Source: CAIVVT01 sp963757265
GTDB taxonomy: Bacteria > Acidobacteriota > Terriglobia > Bryobacterales > Bryobacteraceae
Direction: 5' to 3'
NCBI GenBank assembly: GCA_963757265.1
Contig: CAVWRA010000006.1
Location: 2,542,001-2,606,000 of the forward strand
Length of the DNA: 64,000 bases
This document shows positions 38,301-46,418 of this stretch, piece by piece; position 1 is the first letter of the stretch; each line of letters opens with the position of its first letter. The notes beneath the pieces are model-generated. The model had not been told where the DNA came from. It saw nothing but the letters and a program-made list of their open reading frames with translations, and did no database searches. The position numbers were made by a program, and so were the translations under genes.

Positions 38301-39023
38301 TCAAGCCTTTGCCAAAGCGAACCGGGCGTCGGCCCGCGGCGCGGTGAACGGCGGCGGGCTGAATTCGACGGTTTCCGGCAATCGGTCGGAGAGCAGCGTG
38401 GCCGCGGCCGCCACCAGCGCCGAGCGGTCGCGCACGCCGGCCTTGGAGAAAATGTGTTGCAGGTGGATCTTGACGGTGCCTGGGCTGATGCCGAGGTCGG
38501 CCGCCACCTGCCGGTTGCTGAATCCCCGGCGGACCAGTTCGCAGACTTCCTGCTCGCGCGAGGTCAGCCCCGGCTCGCGCCGTTGCGCGCGCGCCATGCC
38601 GTGCGGGAACAACGACGGGTGCGCCCACAGCCCGCCCTCGGCCAGGCGGTGCAGGCACTCCAGCACTTCCAGCGGCGCGGCAGTTCGCATCAGCACGCCC
38701 GAAGCGCCGGCGCAGACGAAACGCTCGGCCTCGAGGACGCTCATCACCGTGCTCCACACGGCCACCTTGGGCCGCTCCGGGCCGTGGCTGAATGAATTCA
38801 GCCAGTCGATGACGGCCAGCGAGCCGAACGCGCGGTCAACCAGCAGGACCTCCGCCGGGTCCTCGGCCTGCGCCTTGCGCAACTGCTCCATGCTGAAGGC
38901 GTTCCAGCGCCATTCCAGTTGCGGATCGCCCCGCAGGATGGCGCGCACTCCCTCCGCCATGACGGGCTGAATGTCGCACAGTCCAATCTGGACCGGCGGA
39001 CTGTGACGCGGCGTTGTAAACAT
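38301..39023 (-). CDS. LuxR/NarL-type response regulator
   Basis: A 240-residue protein. The receiver half has the acidic start GLCDIQPV and LLVDRAF with the likely phospho-Asp. The C-terminal half is a GerE helix-turn-helix: GLTSREQEVCELVRRG, then SNRQVAADLGISPGTVKIHLQHIFSKAG. No sensor kinase is adjacent. The gene lies 19 bases upstream of the tldD gene on the same strand, so it could head that operon. A ribosome site AAAGGAA precedes the ATG by about 12 bases. Confidence 0.88.
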   Translation of the reverse strand: MFTTPRHSPPVQIGLCDIQPVMAEGVRAILRGDPQLEWRWNAFSMEQLRKAQAEDPAEVLLVDRAFGSLAVIDWLNSFSHGPERPKVAVWSTVMSVLEAERFVCAGASGVLMRTAAPLEVLECLHRLAEGGLWAHPSLFPHGMARAQRREPGLTSREQEVCELVRRGFSNRQVAADLGISPGTVKIHLQHIFSKAGVRDRSALVAAAATLLSDRLPETVEFSPPPFTAPRADARFALAKA

Positions 39024-39059
39024 CAGGACACGGTTCCTTTCCCCTGCGCTGCGGCGGGG

Positions 39060-39076
39060 CGCGGAGGTGCTCCGCG
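39060..39076 (-). promoter_or_regulatory. Perfect hairpin in the leader of the response regulator gene
   Basis: CGCGGAG and CTCCGCG form a perfect seven-base stem with a three-base loop, 37 bases upstream of the regulator start. It contains GGAG and CTCC, so it could mask or compete with a ribosome site. No T-run follows. The rest of 39024-39377 shows no gene and no recognised riboswitch. Confidence 0.4.
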
Positions 39077-39377
39077 TGGAATCAACCTTCTGGCGCCACG
39101 ACAGCCGGGCAGTGCGATCGCTCAGGACGTGGAGACTCCGAATCGCCCCGGCTCGCCACGCCGGCTGGAGGAGGAGAAACCCGCAGGTGAGGTTGCGGGG
39201 CCGCCGGCGCAGCGAACACGGGAGTACGCCTGAAATGGAATGAACTCTGGAGTGGACCCTCCCGATTCATCCTTTTTGGCTGATCTGAACTAGCAGTGGC
39301 GGGCCGCGGCATTTCCTCTCACGACAGGTTAACGGTCGCGGGAAACACGCCCGCCCGCGCGCTTTTTGTCGCGCCGG

Positions 39378-40706
39378 CTAGACCTGCTTGGGCCGCGCCG
39401 ATCGCGCGAACGGGCCGCGCGGCTGCGGCACCGGCTCGGGCTCCGGCTCGGGAGGAATGGGCTTCTTGATGCGCCCGTCCAGCCGCGCCGCGACGTAGGA
39501 TTCGCGGGCCGCGGCGAACTCCGGCGACCCGGCCGGCACGCCCGTCGAGTCCGTGACCTCGGTATCGGTGATCTCGGCCACCAGCGCCAAGTACTTGCCG
39601 AAATAATTCTTCAGCCGGTCCTGCACCAGCCGCTCCCCGGACTTCAGCGCCAGCAGGAACACCTGCTCGCCGCGCGCGCCCTTCAGCGCCTGCCATAGCA
39701 GCGAGGCGCGGTTCAGCTTGGCTGATTTCAGCGCCGTCTCCAGCTTCTTCGAGTGCGCCTCCAGCTTCTGCCACGGCTCGGCCTCTTCCTTCGACATCTC
39801 CGTCTGCTGCAGCAGCGCCGCCCGTTCCTTCGGCGACAGCGGCTGCACCAGGCACCACAGGTTCAAGCCGTACCAGTCGGTCGGCAGCTCGAAGCCGAAG
39901 GGGATCATCGACTTCATCTTGGCGACCTTCTGAAACGCCGCCGCGTTCAGCTTGTTCCCCGTCAATCCGCGGCAGAACAAAGTCAGCAGTTTTTCCTCGT
40001 CCAGCGCCTTCAGCACCTCGAACGGATCGCTCTCCGTCGCGATCTGCTTCAGTTCGCCGAACAGCGCGCGCGGCTGGATGGACTCGGTAACGCCGGCTTC
40101 GCGGGCGTTGAGAAACTGCTGCCAGGTGCGCTCGTGAACCGTGAATTTCAAGCGCGCCCGGAAGCGGATCAGCCGCGGCAATCGGATCGGGTCGTCGTAC
40201 AGCGTGTAGTTCGTGATCGCCCGCAGTTCCTTGTGCTCCAGGTCGGAGACGCCGTTGGTGGGGTCGATCATCAGCCCGCGCGAAGCCCGGTTCAGCGACA
40301 GCGCGATGGCGTTGATCGTGAAGTCCCGCCGCCGCAGGTCGTCGTGGATCGTCGCCGGCGTCACCACCGGCTTGGCGCCGGCGCGGGCATACCTCTCCGT
40401 GCGGGCCATCGAAATCTCGCAGCTCACACCGCTCGCGAACCGCAGTTCAGCGCACTTGCGATGCTCGTCCACCGCCACGATCTGCGCCTTACAATGCTTG
40501 GCCACGTCGCGCGCCAGTCTCACCGCCGGGCCCTCGATGGTGAAGTCGAGATCGCGGATCGGGAACCCGCCCAGCATGTCCCTCAGCGCACCGCCCGTCA
40601 GGAACAGACCCACGTTGGCTTCGCCCGCCGCCAACTGCACGGCGCTGAGCACGTCGTTCTGTTCCGCCGTCAGGTGACTTTCCAGGTTGAACATGTAGTC
40701 ACTCAT
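39378..40706 (-). CDS. CCA tRNA nucleotidyltransferase / poly(A) polymerase family
   Basis: A 442-residue class II nucleotidyltransferase. The head domain shows LTGGALRDMLGG then RDLDFTIEG (metal D-x-D). RRRDFTINAIAL (base selection) and a PIRLPRLIRFRARL RNA-binding motif follow. It adds or repairs the 3' CCA of tRNAs. The proline-rich tail (PPEPEPEPVPQP) is an extra. Its ATG overlaps the stop of xerD (ATGA), an unusual pairing that ties tRNA maturation to chromosome-dimer resolution at the level of translation. Confidence 0.88.
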   Translation of the reverse strand: MSDYMFNLESHLTAEQNDVLSAVQLAAGEANVGLFLTGGALRDMLGGFPIRDLDFTIEGPAVRLARDVAKHCKAQIVAVDEHRKCAELRFASGVSCEISMARTERYARAGAKPVVTPATIHDDLRRRDFTINAIALSLNRASRGLMIDPTNGVSDLEHKELRAITNYTLYDDPIRLPRLIRFRARLKFTVHERTWQQFLNAREAGVTESIQPRALFGELKQIATESDPFEVLKALDEEKLLTLFCRGLTGNKLNAAAFQKVAKMKSMIPFGFELPTDWYGLNLWCLVQPLSPKERAALLQQTEMSKEEAEPWQKLEAHSKKLETALKSAKLNRASLLWQALKGARGEQVFLLALKSGERLVQDRLKNYFGKYLALVAEITDTEVTDSTGVPAGSPEFAAARESYVAARLDGRIKKPIPPEPEPEPVPQPRGPFARSARPKQV

Positions 40707-41635
40707 CGCTGCTTTGTCTCCAGGTGCCCGCTCGCATGGGCCCGCGGGTGATGGCGGTCCACCATCTCCCTTAGGCGCGGGCGGACCACGTGCGTATAGA
40801 TCTCGGTCGTGGCGATGTCGGCATGGCCCAACATTGCCTGAACGCTGCGCAGATCAGCACCGCCCTCGAGCAGGTGCGTCGCAAAACAGTGGCGCAACAC
40901 GTGCGGGGTTAGCGGCGCCCGGATGCCTGCCCTCAACCCGTACAACCCCAGGCGTTTCCAGAACCCCTGCCGCGTCAGCGGCCCCCCCCGCGCCGTCACA
41001 AACAGATACGGCGACGGCCGCGTCTTCAGCAGGCGGGCGCGCGTGCTCTCTGAGTAGTCCCGAATCGCCTGCTGCGCCTGCTGGCCCAGGGGAACCATGC
41101 GCGTCTTGCCGCCCTTGCCGGTCACGCGCAGGTAGCCCAGGCTCAGATTCACATCGCTCAGCTTCACCCCGCACAGCTCGCTGACCCGCAACCCGCTGGC
41201 GTACAGCACCTCCAGCATGGCCCGGTCCCGGCCTTCCGGCGGCGGATCGGGCTTGGGTTCGGCCAGCAGCCGGCCGACCTCCTCCCGGGTCAGATATTTA
41301 GGCAGGTTTCGCCATTGTTTCGGCGCGCGCAGGAAACGCGTCGCGTCTTCCTGCGTCCGACCCTCCTGCAGCAGGAACCTGTTGAAGTTCCTCAGGGTGG
41401 TCAGGTGCCGCGCCACGGTGCGGCTGGAATAGCCCTTCCGGTACAGTGAATCGATGTACGCCCCCAGCTCGCTCGCTGACGGTAAACCTTTGATGTTCAA
41501 TGTGTTGCAATATGTTTTAAAGCGCTCGATATCGAGCGCGTAGGCAGACAAGGTTTGTGGCGCCAGGCCCTTCTCGATCCGGCACCAGGCCAGGAAAGCT
41601 CCCGCGGCGGATGCAAGTCCGCCCTCGCTGCTCAT
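40703..41635 (-). CDS. xerD: Tyrosine recombinase XerD/XerC type
   Basis: A 310-residue site-specific recombinase. An N-terminal SAM-like core-binding domain (FLAWCRIEKGLAPQTLSAY) is followed by the catalytic domain with ASGLRVSEL (Arg), HVLRHCFATHLLEGG (HxxR), LGHADIATTEIYTHV (His and the nucleophile Tyr). Its length and lack of an integrase arm domain fit XerC/D chromosome-dimer resolution rather than a phage integrase. No attachment sites or mobile genes are beside it. Confidence 0.88.
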   Translation of the reverse strand: MSSEGGLASAAGAFLAWCRIEKGLAPQTLSAYALDIERFKTYCNTLNIKGLPSASELGAYIDSLYRKGYSSRTVARHLTTLRNFNRFLLQEGRTQEDATRFLRAPKQWRNLPKYLTREEVGRLLAEPKPDPPPEGRDRAMLEVLYASGLRVSELCGVKLSDVNLSLGYLRVTGKGGKTRMVPLGQQAQQAIRDYSESTRARLLKTRPSPYLFVTARGGPLTRQGFWKRLGLYGLRAGIRAPLTPHVLRHCFATHLLEGGADLRSVQAMLGHADIATTEIYTHVVRPRLREMVDRHHPRAHASGHLETKQR

Positions 41636-41697
41636 CCCGTCAATGATACAATACCTGCGTAATTGTTTGAAAGAAAAGGGTTGCGGTTAGGATTGCA

Positions 41698-42198
41698 ATG
41701 ACTGCCTCGACCGCCAAAAAAGTTCTGGTGGATCGCTATGACCGCTCGCTCCTGCGCGGCTATGTCCAACCCCAGAGTTATAGAACCCCCGACGGGTTGG
41801 AATTGATGAGTCCCGACGGCAGCCTCACCATCGTCCCTTATCCGCAGATCAAGTGTGTGTCTTTTGTGCGCGATCTGGAGGGCGCGAGCGCCCTCGGCCT
41901 GCGCCGCGAGTTTCTGGCGCGGCCCAAGTCGGTCGGCTTGTGGATTGAGCTGCAGTTTCGTGACGGGGACAGTCTTGAGGCGATGATTTCCAATAATATG
42001 TTGGAGATGGAGTCGGATGGCCTGCTCGCGGCGCCGCCTGAGAACTCCAGCAACGCGCAGCGCGTTTTCGTGCCCCGCGCCAGCCTCTCCGGCGTGCGCG
42101 TTCTGGGGGTCGTGGGCAAACCCAAGTCGCGGCGCGAGCGGCAGCCGATCGCGGCCGGCAAGCAGATCAGGCTGTTTTCAGAACTCGAGAACGGTTGA
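41698..42198 (+). CDS. Conserved hypothetical protein (DUF6982-like)
   Basis: A 166-residue cytosolic protein. It starts ATG behind AGGA with a TACAAT box near 41649 that lies between it and the divergent xerD start. The pattern (RGYVQPQSY, GLELMSPDGS, VPYPQIKCVSFVRDL, WIELQFRDGD) is a small all-beta domain that I associate with a conserved acidobacterial family; no catalytic motif is visible. The last 32 bases overlap the end of the 2H phosphoesterase gene on the other strand. Confidence 0.6.
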   Translation: MTASTAKKVLVDRYDRSLLRGYVQPQSYRTPDGLELMSPDGSLTIVPYPQIKCVSFVRDLEGASALGLRREFLARPKSVGLWIELQFRDGDSLEAMISNNMLEMESDGLLAAPPENSSNAQRVFVPRASLSGVRVLGVVGKPKSRRERQPIAAGKQIRLFSELENG

Positions 42199-42739
42199 GT
42201 TCGTGTTCGCTCACGCTTTCCCAGCTATACAGATCCGCTCCGCGCACGAAACTCAGCCGCTCCAGGACAAACCGGCGCTCCTGCTTCCATTCCTTCCATA
42301 AGGCCGTCGCCCGAGCCACTAATTCTCCCAGTTGCTCGACCGGGAATTCCTGCGCCAGCGTGATGTGCGGCTGGAACGGGTAGGCCTCCGTGGATTCGAA
42401 TGTGCCCCGCGCGAGCTGCTCGTGAAGCTGGCTCAGCGCCGCCCGCCCGGTCCCGACCTCCAGATAGACCACGTTGGTCGCCGGGAATACGTCCACCTCT
42501 CCGATGCCGATTTCGAACGCTTCCACTGCCGACAGCCGGCGGGCCAGCTCAGCCGAGAGCTCGCCCGGCTCGCCGCGCAGCTGCCGTGGCGGCAGAATCG
42601 TAACGTGCGAACGGAACGGGCAGCCCGGGACCAACTGGTGGCGTAGCGAATCCAGGTATTCCCCCAGAGCGCCTGGAATGAACCCGATCAGAGCATAAAG
42701 TTGCCCGTCGCCAGTTGTCACGAGATCAGCCTGCTCCAC
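42167..42739 (-). CDS. 2'-5' RNA ligase family (2H) phosphoesterase
   Basis: A 190-residue protein with the two HxT/Sx motifs of the 2H superfamily: SHVTILPP near residue 45 and QPHITLAQ near residue 125. Size and spacing are normal. These enzymes open or close 2',5' or cyclic phosphodiesters on RNA or nucleotides. It is alone in its transcription unit and overlaps the end of the preceding + strand gene. Confidence 0.85.
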   Translation of the reverse strand: MEQADLVTTGDGQLYALIGFIPGALGEYLDSLRHQLVPGCPFRSHVTILPPRQLRGEPGELSAELARRLSAVEAFEIGIGEVDVFPATNVVYLEVGTGRAALSQLHEQLARGTFESTEAYPFQPHITLAQEFPVEQLGELVARATALWKEWKQERRFVLERLSFVRGADLYSWESVSEHELNRSRVLKTA

Positions 42740-42810
42740 TCCGACAGTGCCCCGAGCCTGAGAGAATTCGCTCCTCCGGTCGATTTCCGGCGGCTTTCTC
42801 TACTCCGAGC

Positions 42811-43131
42811 CTAACATTCTACAGGAGCCATCGCGGCGGCTGCGGCCGGCTGTTGTTCGGGGAGGGTCCAACGCGCCTCCTCGAATCCCACGTACTTGCA
42901 AATGCGCAGATCGCCGGACTCGGACTCGAGCAAATCGCCGATGTCCAGCGCCCGCGCGCTCCCGCGCAGCCTGGCCCAGGCCTCGTAGGGACTCTCCGCC
43001 TGGACCTCGCCGTCCGGCTCGAAGTCCCTGAGTTTCAACTGGCTGGCGCCACTGGCGTGCGGCGCCCAGCGGAACTGCTGGCGGGGCGTCTCCTTCATCC
43101 GGTATATGCGAAACAGCGGCATCGCTTCCAT
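42811..43131 (-). CDS. Conserved hypothetical protein, small
   Basis: A 106-residue protein; an internal ATG at codon 4 (MPLFRIYRMKETPRQQFRW) is an equally good start. The sequence has a compact alpha/beta look (ESPYEAWARLRG, ICKYVGFEEARW) with an alanine-rich tail. No signal or membrane segment and no known motif were found. It lies 22 bases after the patatin gene on the same strand. Confidence 0.5.
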   Translation of the reverse strand: MEAMPLFRIYRMKETPRQQFRWAPHASGASQLKLRDFEPDGEVQAESPYEAWARLRGSARALDIGDLLESESGDLRICKYVGFEEARWTLPEQQPAAAAAMAPVEC

Positions 43132-43153
43132 TGTCCCCCAAAACAGAACCAGG

Positions 43154-43933
43154 TCAATTTGTATTCTGCAACGATTCCACCGCCTCCAGCGCCCGCTCCG
43201 CGTCCCGCCGCCCGCGCTCGATCCAGCCCAGTGTCCGTTCGCGCTCCCACCCCGCCGTTTCCGTCCACCTGCCCAGCGCGCGCCCCGGTTCGATCAGGAT
43301 CACCCGGACATCCGCCGCCAGCGGCGGCCGGCGGTATCCGGAGACAACGTGCAGCGCCGCGCGGCCGGCCCTCAGCGCCAGCGGCGGATGCGCCGGCAGG
43401 ATATTGACCGCCACGATGCGCCTGGCGCCCGCCTCCACCGCCGCCTGCACCGGCAGCGCGTCCATCAGCCCGCCGTCGGCCCACCACTGGCCCTCGATTC
43501 GGTACTGCCGCATCAGCACCGGCACGCCGCACGAGGCGCACAGATGCCGCCACGTGATCGCCCCGTCCCAGAACGCCCGCGGCCGCAGCCGCCGCACCGA
43601 GGTGAGAACGACGCCGTAGCGCACCCGGGGCTCAAATCGCTCCATCAGTCGTTGCGCGAACCGTTCCACCGGCGCCGCTTCGAACAGCCCGTCGAAAACT
43701 CCGCGCGGCAGCCGCAGCCGCGGCTGTCCGTACTCACCCAGATCCATCCATTGCGCGATCCACTCCTGGGCCGGACACCCGCCCGCGATCGCCCGCCCGT
43801 TCAGCGCCCCAATCGACGCCCCCACCACCATATCCGGCCGGAAGCGCCCTTCGAGCGTCTCCCAAACGCCCGCCTGGTAGGCCCCGAACAGCCCTCCGCC
43901 GCCCAGCACCAGCGCTGTCGTGGCTCGCTCCAT
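43154..43933 (-). CDS. Patatin-like phospholipase (GASIG type)
   Basis: A 259-residue protein with the standard layout: LVLGGGGLFGAY (oxyanion loop), VGASIGALN (nucleophile Ser in GxSxG), and WADGGLMDALP (Asp of the dyad). It belongs to the RssA/YchK-like bacterial branch. There is no signal peptide. It starts 36 bases from the divergent threonine synthase gene. It differs clearly from the patatin at 17180 in both motifs. Confidence 0.85.
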   Translation of the reverse strand: MERATTALVLGGGGLFGAYQAGVWETLEGRFRPDMVVGASIGALNGRAIAGGCPAQEWIAQWMDLGEYGQPRLRLPRGVFDGLFEAAPVERFAQRLMERFEPRVRYGVVLTSVRRLRPRAFWDGAITWRHLCASCGVPVLMRQYRIEGQWWADGGLMDALPVQAAVEAGARRIVAVNILPAHPPLALRAGRAALHVVSGYRRPPLAADVRVILIEPGRALGRWTETAGWERERTLGWIERGRRDAERALEAVESLQNTN

Positions 43934-43953
43934 GTCACCCGGGTCCCTGCTGC

Positions 43954-43959
43954 TAGAAT
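43954..43959 (+). promoter_or_regulatory. Likely -10 box of threonine synthase (short leader)
   Basis: TAGAAT ends ten bases before the GTG start at 43969, so transcription would begin within a few bases of the start codon. No clear -35 box or ribosome site is seen, which fits a leaderless or very short leader mRNA. Confidence 0.4.
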
Positions 43960-43968
43960 GACAGGTTC

Positions 43969-45297
43969 GTGCCCGCGCAACTCAGTTGTATCGGCCCGGC
44001 CTGTGGGGCCGCATTTCCCATCGAGGAGGTGCTCTACGCCTGCCCGCGCTGCGGCGCTCTGCTGGCGGTGGAGTATCCCGGCTTGCGGCTGGACCCCGCC
44101 GCGCTAAAGCGCACCTGGCGCGAGCGCCGCACCTCCAATGCGCCGCTTGATCAGTCCGGCGTGTGGCGCTACCGCGAGCTGATCCCATTCCTGGACTTGG
44201 GCCGGCACACCGTGTCCACGCTGCGCGAGGGCAACACGCCGCTGCTGCCCGCGCCCCAGGCCGCCCGCTATGCCGGCCTGAATGCGCTGGTCTTCAAGCA
44301 CCAGGGCTTCAACCCCACCGGCTCGTTCAAGGACAACGGGATGACCTGCGGCGCCTCGCAGGCTCTGCGGCTGGGCCTGCGGCGGGTGGCCTGCGTCTCC
44401 ACCGGTAATACCTCGGCATCCATGGCGGCCTATGCCGCCGCCGCCGGGCTGACGGCCGTGATTTTCCTGCCGCAGGGCAATATCAGCTTCGGCAAGCTGG
44501 CCCAGGCGCTGGAATACGGGGCGCTGACGTTGCAGGTGGAGGCTAATTTCGACCAGATTCTGACGCTCGTGCGCGGGCTCGCGGAAAAGACCGGCATATA
44601 CCTGCTCAACTCCATGAATCCATTCCGCTTGGAAGGGCAGAAGACGATCATGGTGGAGCTGCTCGACCAGCGTGATTGGCGGGTGCCCGATTGGGTCGTC
44701 GTGCCGGGCGGCAATCTGGGCAACGTCTCGGCCTTCGGCAAGGGACTGCGTGAACTGCTGGCGCTGGGCTTCATTGAGCGCTTACCCAAATTGGCCGTGG
44801 TTCAAGCCGCCGGCGCGGCGCCGTTGTACGACTACTTCCACTCGGCCTCGCAGGGCGAATTCCGGGCCGTGCGGAACCCCGAGACGCTGGCCACGGCGAT
44901 CCGCATCGGCGACCCGGTTTCGTGGCCCAAGGCGATGCACGAAATACGCGCCTCGGGCGGCACCGTGGAACGGGTCACGGAGCAGGAAATCGCTGATGCT
45001 AAAGCAGTTATCGGTCGCTGCGGGATTGGCTGCGAACCGGCCTCGGCAGCCACCCTGGCGGGTCTCAAGAAGCTCGTCGCCGCCGGCATCGTGAAGCCCG
45101 GCGAGGACGTGGTGGCGGTGCTGACCGGCAACCTGCTCAAGGATCCGGACTACATCTACCGCTACCACACTGGGCAACTGCTTACGCCGACAGGAGTTGC
45201 GATCCAGTCGCGGTTTGGGAACGCGCCCCGCAGCGTGCCCCACGATGCGGACCGGATCGCCGCCGTGCTGGAGTCAGCGGCCAGCCCGGGCCCCTAG
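43969..45297 (+). CDS. thrC: Threonine synthase
   Basis: A 442-residue PLP enzyme turning O-phosphohomoserine into threonine. The N-terminus has a small zinc-ribbon-like part (C7, C12 and CPRCG). The PLP lysine is K121 in NPTGSFKDNGM, and STGNTSASMAAYAA and VPGGNLGNVSAFG bind the phosphate. This is the short, fold-type II form of many bacteria and archaea. The TAG stop overlaps the first bases of a dispersed repeat (copy 3), so the repeat forms the mRNA 3' end. Confidence 0.93.
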   Translation: MPAQLSCIGPACGAAFPIEEVLYACPRCGALLAVEYPGLRLDPAALKRTWRERRTSNAPLDQSGVWRYRELIPFLDLGRHTVSTLREGNTPLLPAPQAARYAGLNALVFKHQGFNPTGSFKDNGMTCGASQALRLGLRRVACVSTGNTSASMAAYAAAAGLTAVIFLPQGNISFGKLAQALEYGALTLQVEANFDQILTLVRGLAEKTGIYLLNSMNPFRLEGQKTIMVELLDQRDWRVPDWVVVPGGNLGNVSAFGKGLRELLALGFIERLPKLAVVQAAGAAPLYDYFHSASQGEFRAVRNPETLATAIRIGDPVSWPKAMHEIRASGGTVERVTEQEIADAKAVIGRCGIGCEPASAATLAGLKKLVAAGIVKPGEDVVAVLTGNLLKDPDYIYRYHTGQLLTPTGVAIQSRFGNAPRSVPHDADRIAAVLESAASPGP

Positions 45298-45376
45298 CCC
45301 GAATGTTTCACTTGCGATCGCAGCGAGGCGCGATGAGAGGGCCGCAGCCGATGGTTGATAAAATATCCGGGTTAAC
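45296..45376 (+). repeat. Dispersed inverted-repeat element, copy 3 (internally deleted)
   Basis: Only 81 bases: AGCCCGAATGTTTCAC at the left, the GATCGCAGCGAGGCGCGATG block, then directly GCCGCAGCCGATGGTTGATA and AAATATCCGGGTT at the right. The middle of the full element is missing. It starts inside the stop codon of thrC. Confidence 0.8.
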
Positions 45377-45544
45377 CACTTGCCCCTCGCTCCGCGTATT
45401 CCGCTGACCTGACCGGCGGCAATACTGGTTCACCGGCGCGCCGCAGCCGCCCTCTCACCGCCGGATCCAACCTGGCCGGTCACGCCTTCTTCCCAGCGAA
45501 AATATCATTAAGAAACCGCCCCGGCGCCTCCCGGCGGAACGGTC

Positions 45545-45672
45545 GTGTCGAAATGTCGCATTGGGCCTCGTAATCCGCCGCTTACTGACTGTAAAAATTG
45601 GACTTCCTCCACGCGACACCCTGTCGGATTCGGACCCCCAAATCCGACACTTGTGTCGAAAAGTGTCGGATT
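45545..45672. repeat. Cluster of TGTCG-containing direct and inverted repeats
   Basis: GTGTCGAAATGTCGCATT (45545-45562) is repeated with changes as GTGTCGAAAAGTGTCGGATT (45653-45672). Between them TGTCGGATT (45622-45630) faces its inverted copy AATCCGACA (45641-45649). This looks like a multi-site protein-binding region or decayed repeat. Confidence 0.5.
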
Positions 45673-45732
45673 CTGTCGTGCCAACGGCTGCCCATTTTCT
45701 TGATCTAGCCTTCGCCCCACCACCGGAAACGC

Positions 45733-45762
45733 TTGACACGACCCCCTATCCTATTGATAGGG
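45733..45762. promoter_or_regulatory. TTGACA box followed by a seven-base palindrome
   Basis: TTGACA at 45733-45738 is followed by CCCTATC-CTATT-GATAGGG (45744-45762), a perfect stem with a five-base loop that would overlap the -10 region of a promoter. It could be an operator; the gene it would serve is not evident. Confidence 0.3.
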
Positions 45763-46177
45763 ATTGACTTACGCAGCTCCGGCCCCATCGGCCGTCCAAC
45801 GCGCTCTGGCCGTCCTTCGTTCTTTGAAGAAAGCGAATGAAATACGAACTAAGATCCCTGGATCGCCGCTTCAAGCCAATGAATCGAAAGGCCAAACTCG
45901 ACATTTGGCTTTGTTCCGCATTTTTTATTCTTTGACCTGCGCGGACCGCGGACCATCGATCCGAGCTTCGGACTGCCTGCTGTCCCGGACCTCGCACCCC
46001 ACGCCACGCCAAAGGGCGAATAGGGGCCCAGCCACCCGTCCGGCAGTCCGCGGGATGGCCGCTTGGCCGGCGTTGTCAATCCTTGATTTCAGACACCACC
46101 TGTCCAAAGGAGATTCCGGCCAACCGCCGCAGGGGCCTGTTGACCGGTCGCGAAGGAGGGAAAAGGCGAAAGGGCGC

Positions 46178-46218
46178 GAAAAATGAAGAAGCCCGCAGCC
46201 GGACCCCGGCGACGGGCT
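46178..46218 (-). terminator. Rho-independent terminator of the small transcript
   Basis: On the - strand AGCCCG-TCG-CCGG-GGT-CCGG-CTG-CGGGCT folds into a GC-rich stem (46190-46218) followed by TCTTCATTTTT. This is a standard intrinsic terminator. Confidence 0.7.
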
Positions 46219-46335
46219 CTCCAGGTAGTTCGAGAAGTTCAGACCACGGCTCTGAACTTGACTGTGCTTGATGGCCGTTCAACAAGAACCACGATCCCTA
46301 CTGAATGGGACCTGAGCACGCAGGAACGGCGAACC

Positions 46336-46380
46336 TCAGCTATCGACCACCTCGCACTTGGATCTACTACCGATATTCAT
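46336..46380 (-). CDS. 14-codon reading frame behind an extreme Shine-Dalgarno
   Basis: ATG at 46378-46380 to TGA at 46336-46338 encodes MNIGSRSKCEVVDS. The AAAGGAGGTGATCC (46389-46402) ends eight bases before the ATG; the GGAGG core is 14 bases away, longer than ideal. A GTG inside the Shine-Dalgarno is in frame and would add five residues. Whether it is translated is not known; nothing identifies the peptide. Confidence 0.35.
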   Translation of the reverse strand: MNIGSRSKCEVVDS

Positions 46381-46418
46381 TAGCTTCTGGATCACCTCCT
46401 TTCTTCAGCGTTGAAACG

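Larger units (their letters stand above)
45377..46177. other. Gene-free region with repeated short motifs and hairpins
   Basis: About 800 bases without a convincing protein gene; composition is lower in GC than its neighbours. It holds the TGTCG repeat block (45545-45672), a TTGACA plus palindrome (45733-45762) and a weak stem GCCAAA/TTTGGC at 45891-45909 followed after some bases by a T6 run. These could frame a short + strand RNA, but no -10 box is convincing. Confidence 0.45.
46178..46412 (-). ncRNA. Small structured transcript with an anti-SD-matching leader
   Basis: Promoter, structure and terminator are all visible on the - strand. TTGAAT (46442-46447) and TATGAT (46419-46424) are spaced by 17 bases. 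The leader contains AGAAAGGAGGTGATCCAG (46387-46404), complementary to the 3' end of 16S rRNA over 18 bases. Downstream stems are GCCGTTC/GAACGGC (46274-46280 with 46324-46330), a perfect nine-base stem AAGTTCAGA/TCTGAACTT (46235-46259), and a terminator (46190-46218 plus T-run). A 14-codon reading frame lies behind the leader. It may be a small mRNA, a regulatory RNA that binds ribosomes, or both. No known RNA family was recognised. Confidence 0.55.

Noticed and set aside
40703..41635. Integrase of a mobile element
   Set aside because: Short XerC/D-type protein coupled to a housekeeping gene, with no attachment repeats or mobile genes around it.
45764..46186. 140-codon + strand frame in the gene-free region
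   Set aside because: Composition is random-like, no ribosome site, and no recognisable motif.
46183..46383. 66-codon + strand frame starting MKKPAAGPRRR
   Set aside because: It lies antisense over the stems and terminator of the small RNA, has no homology-like pattern and no clear ribosome site.
46387..46404. Fragment of a 16S rRNA gene (CTGGATCACCTCCTTTCT on the + strand)
   Set aside because: Only these 18 bases match the 16S end; the bases before them do not resemble 16S. The - strand reading with promoter and terminator explains the match better as a Shine-Dalgarno sequence.
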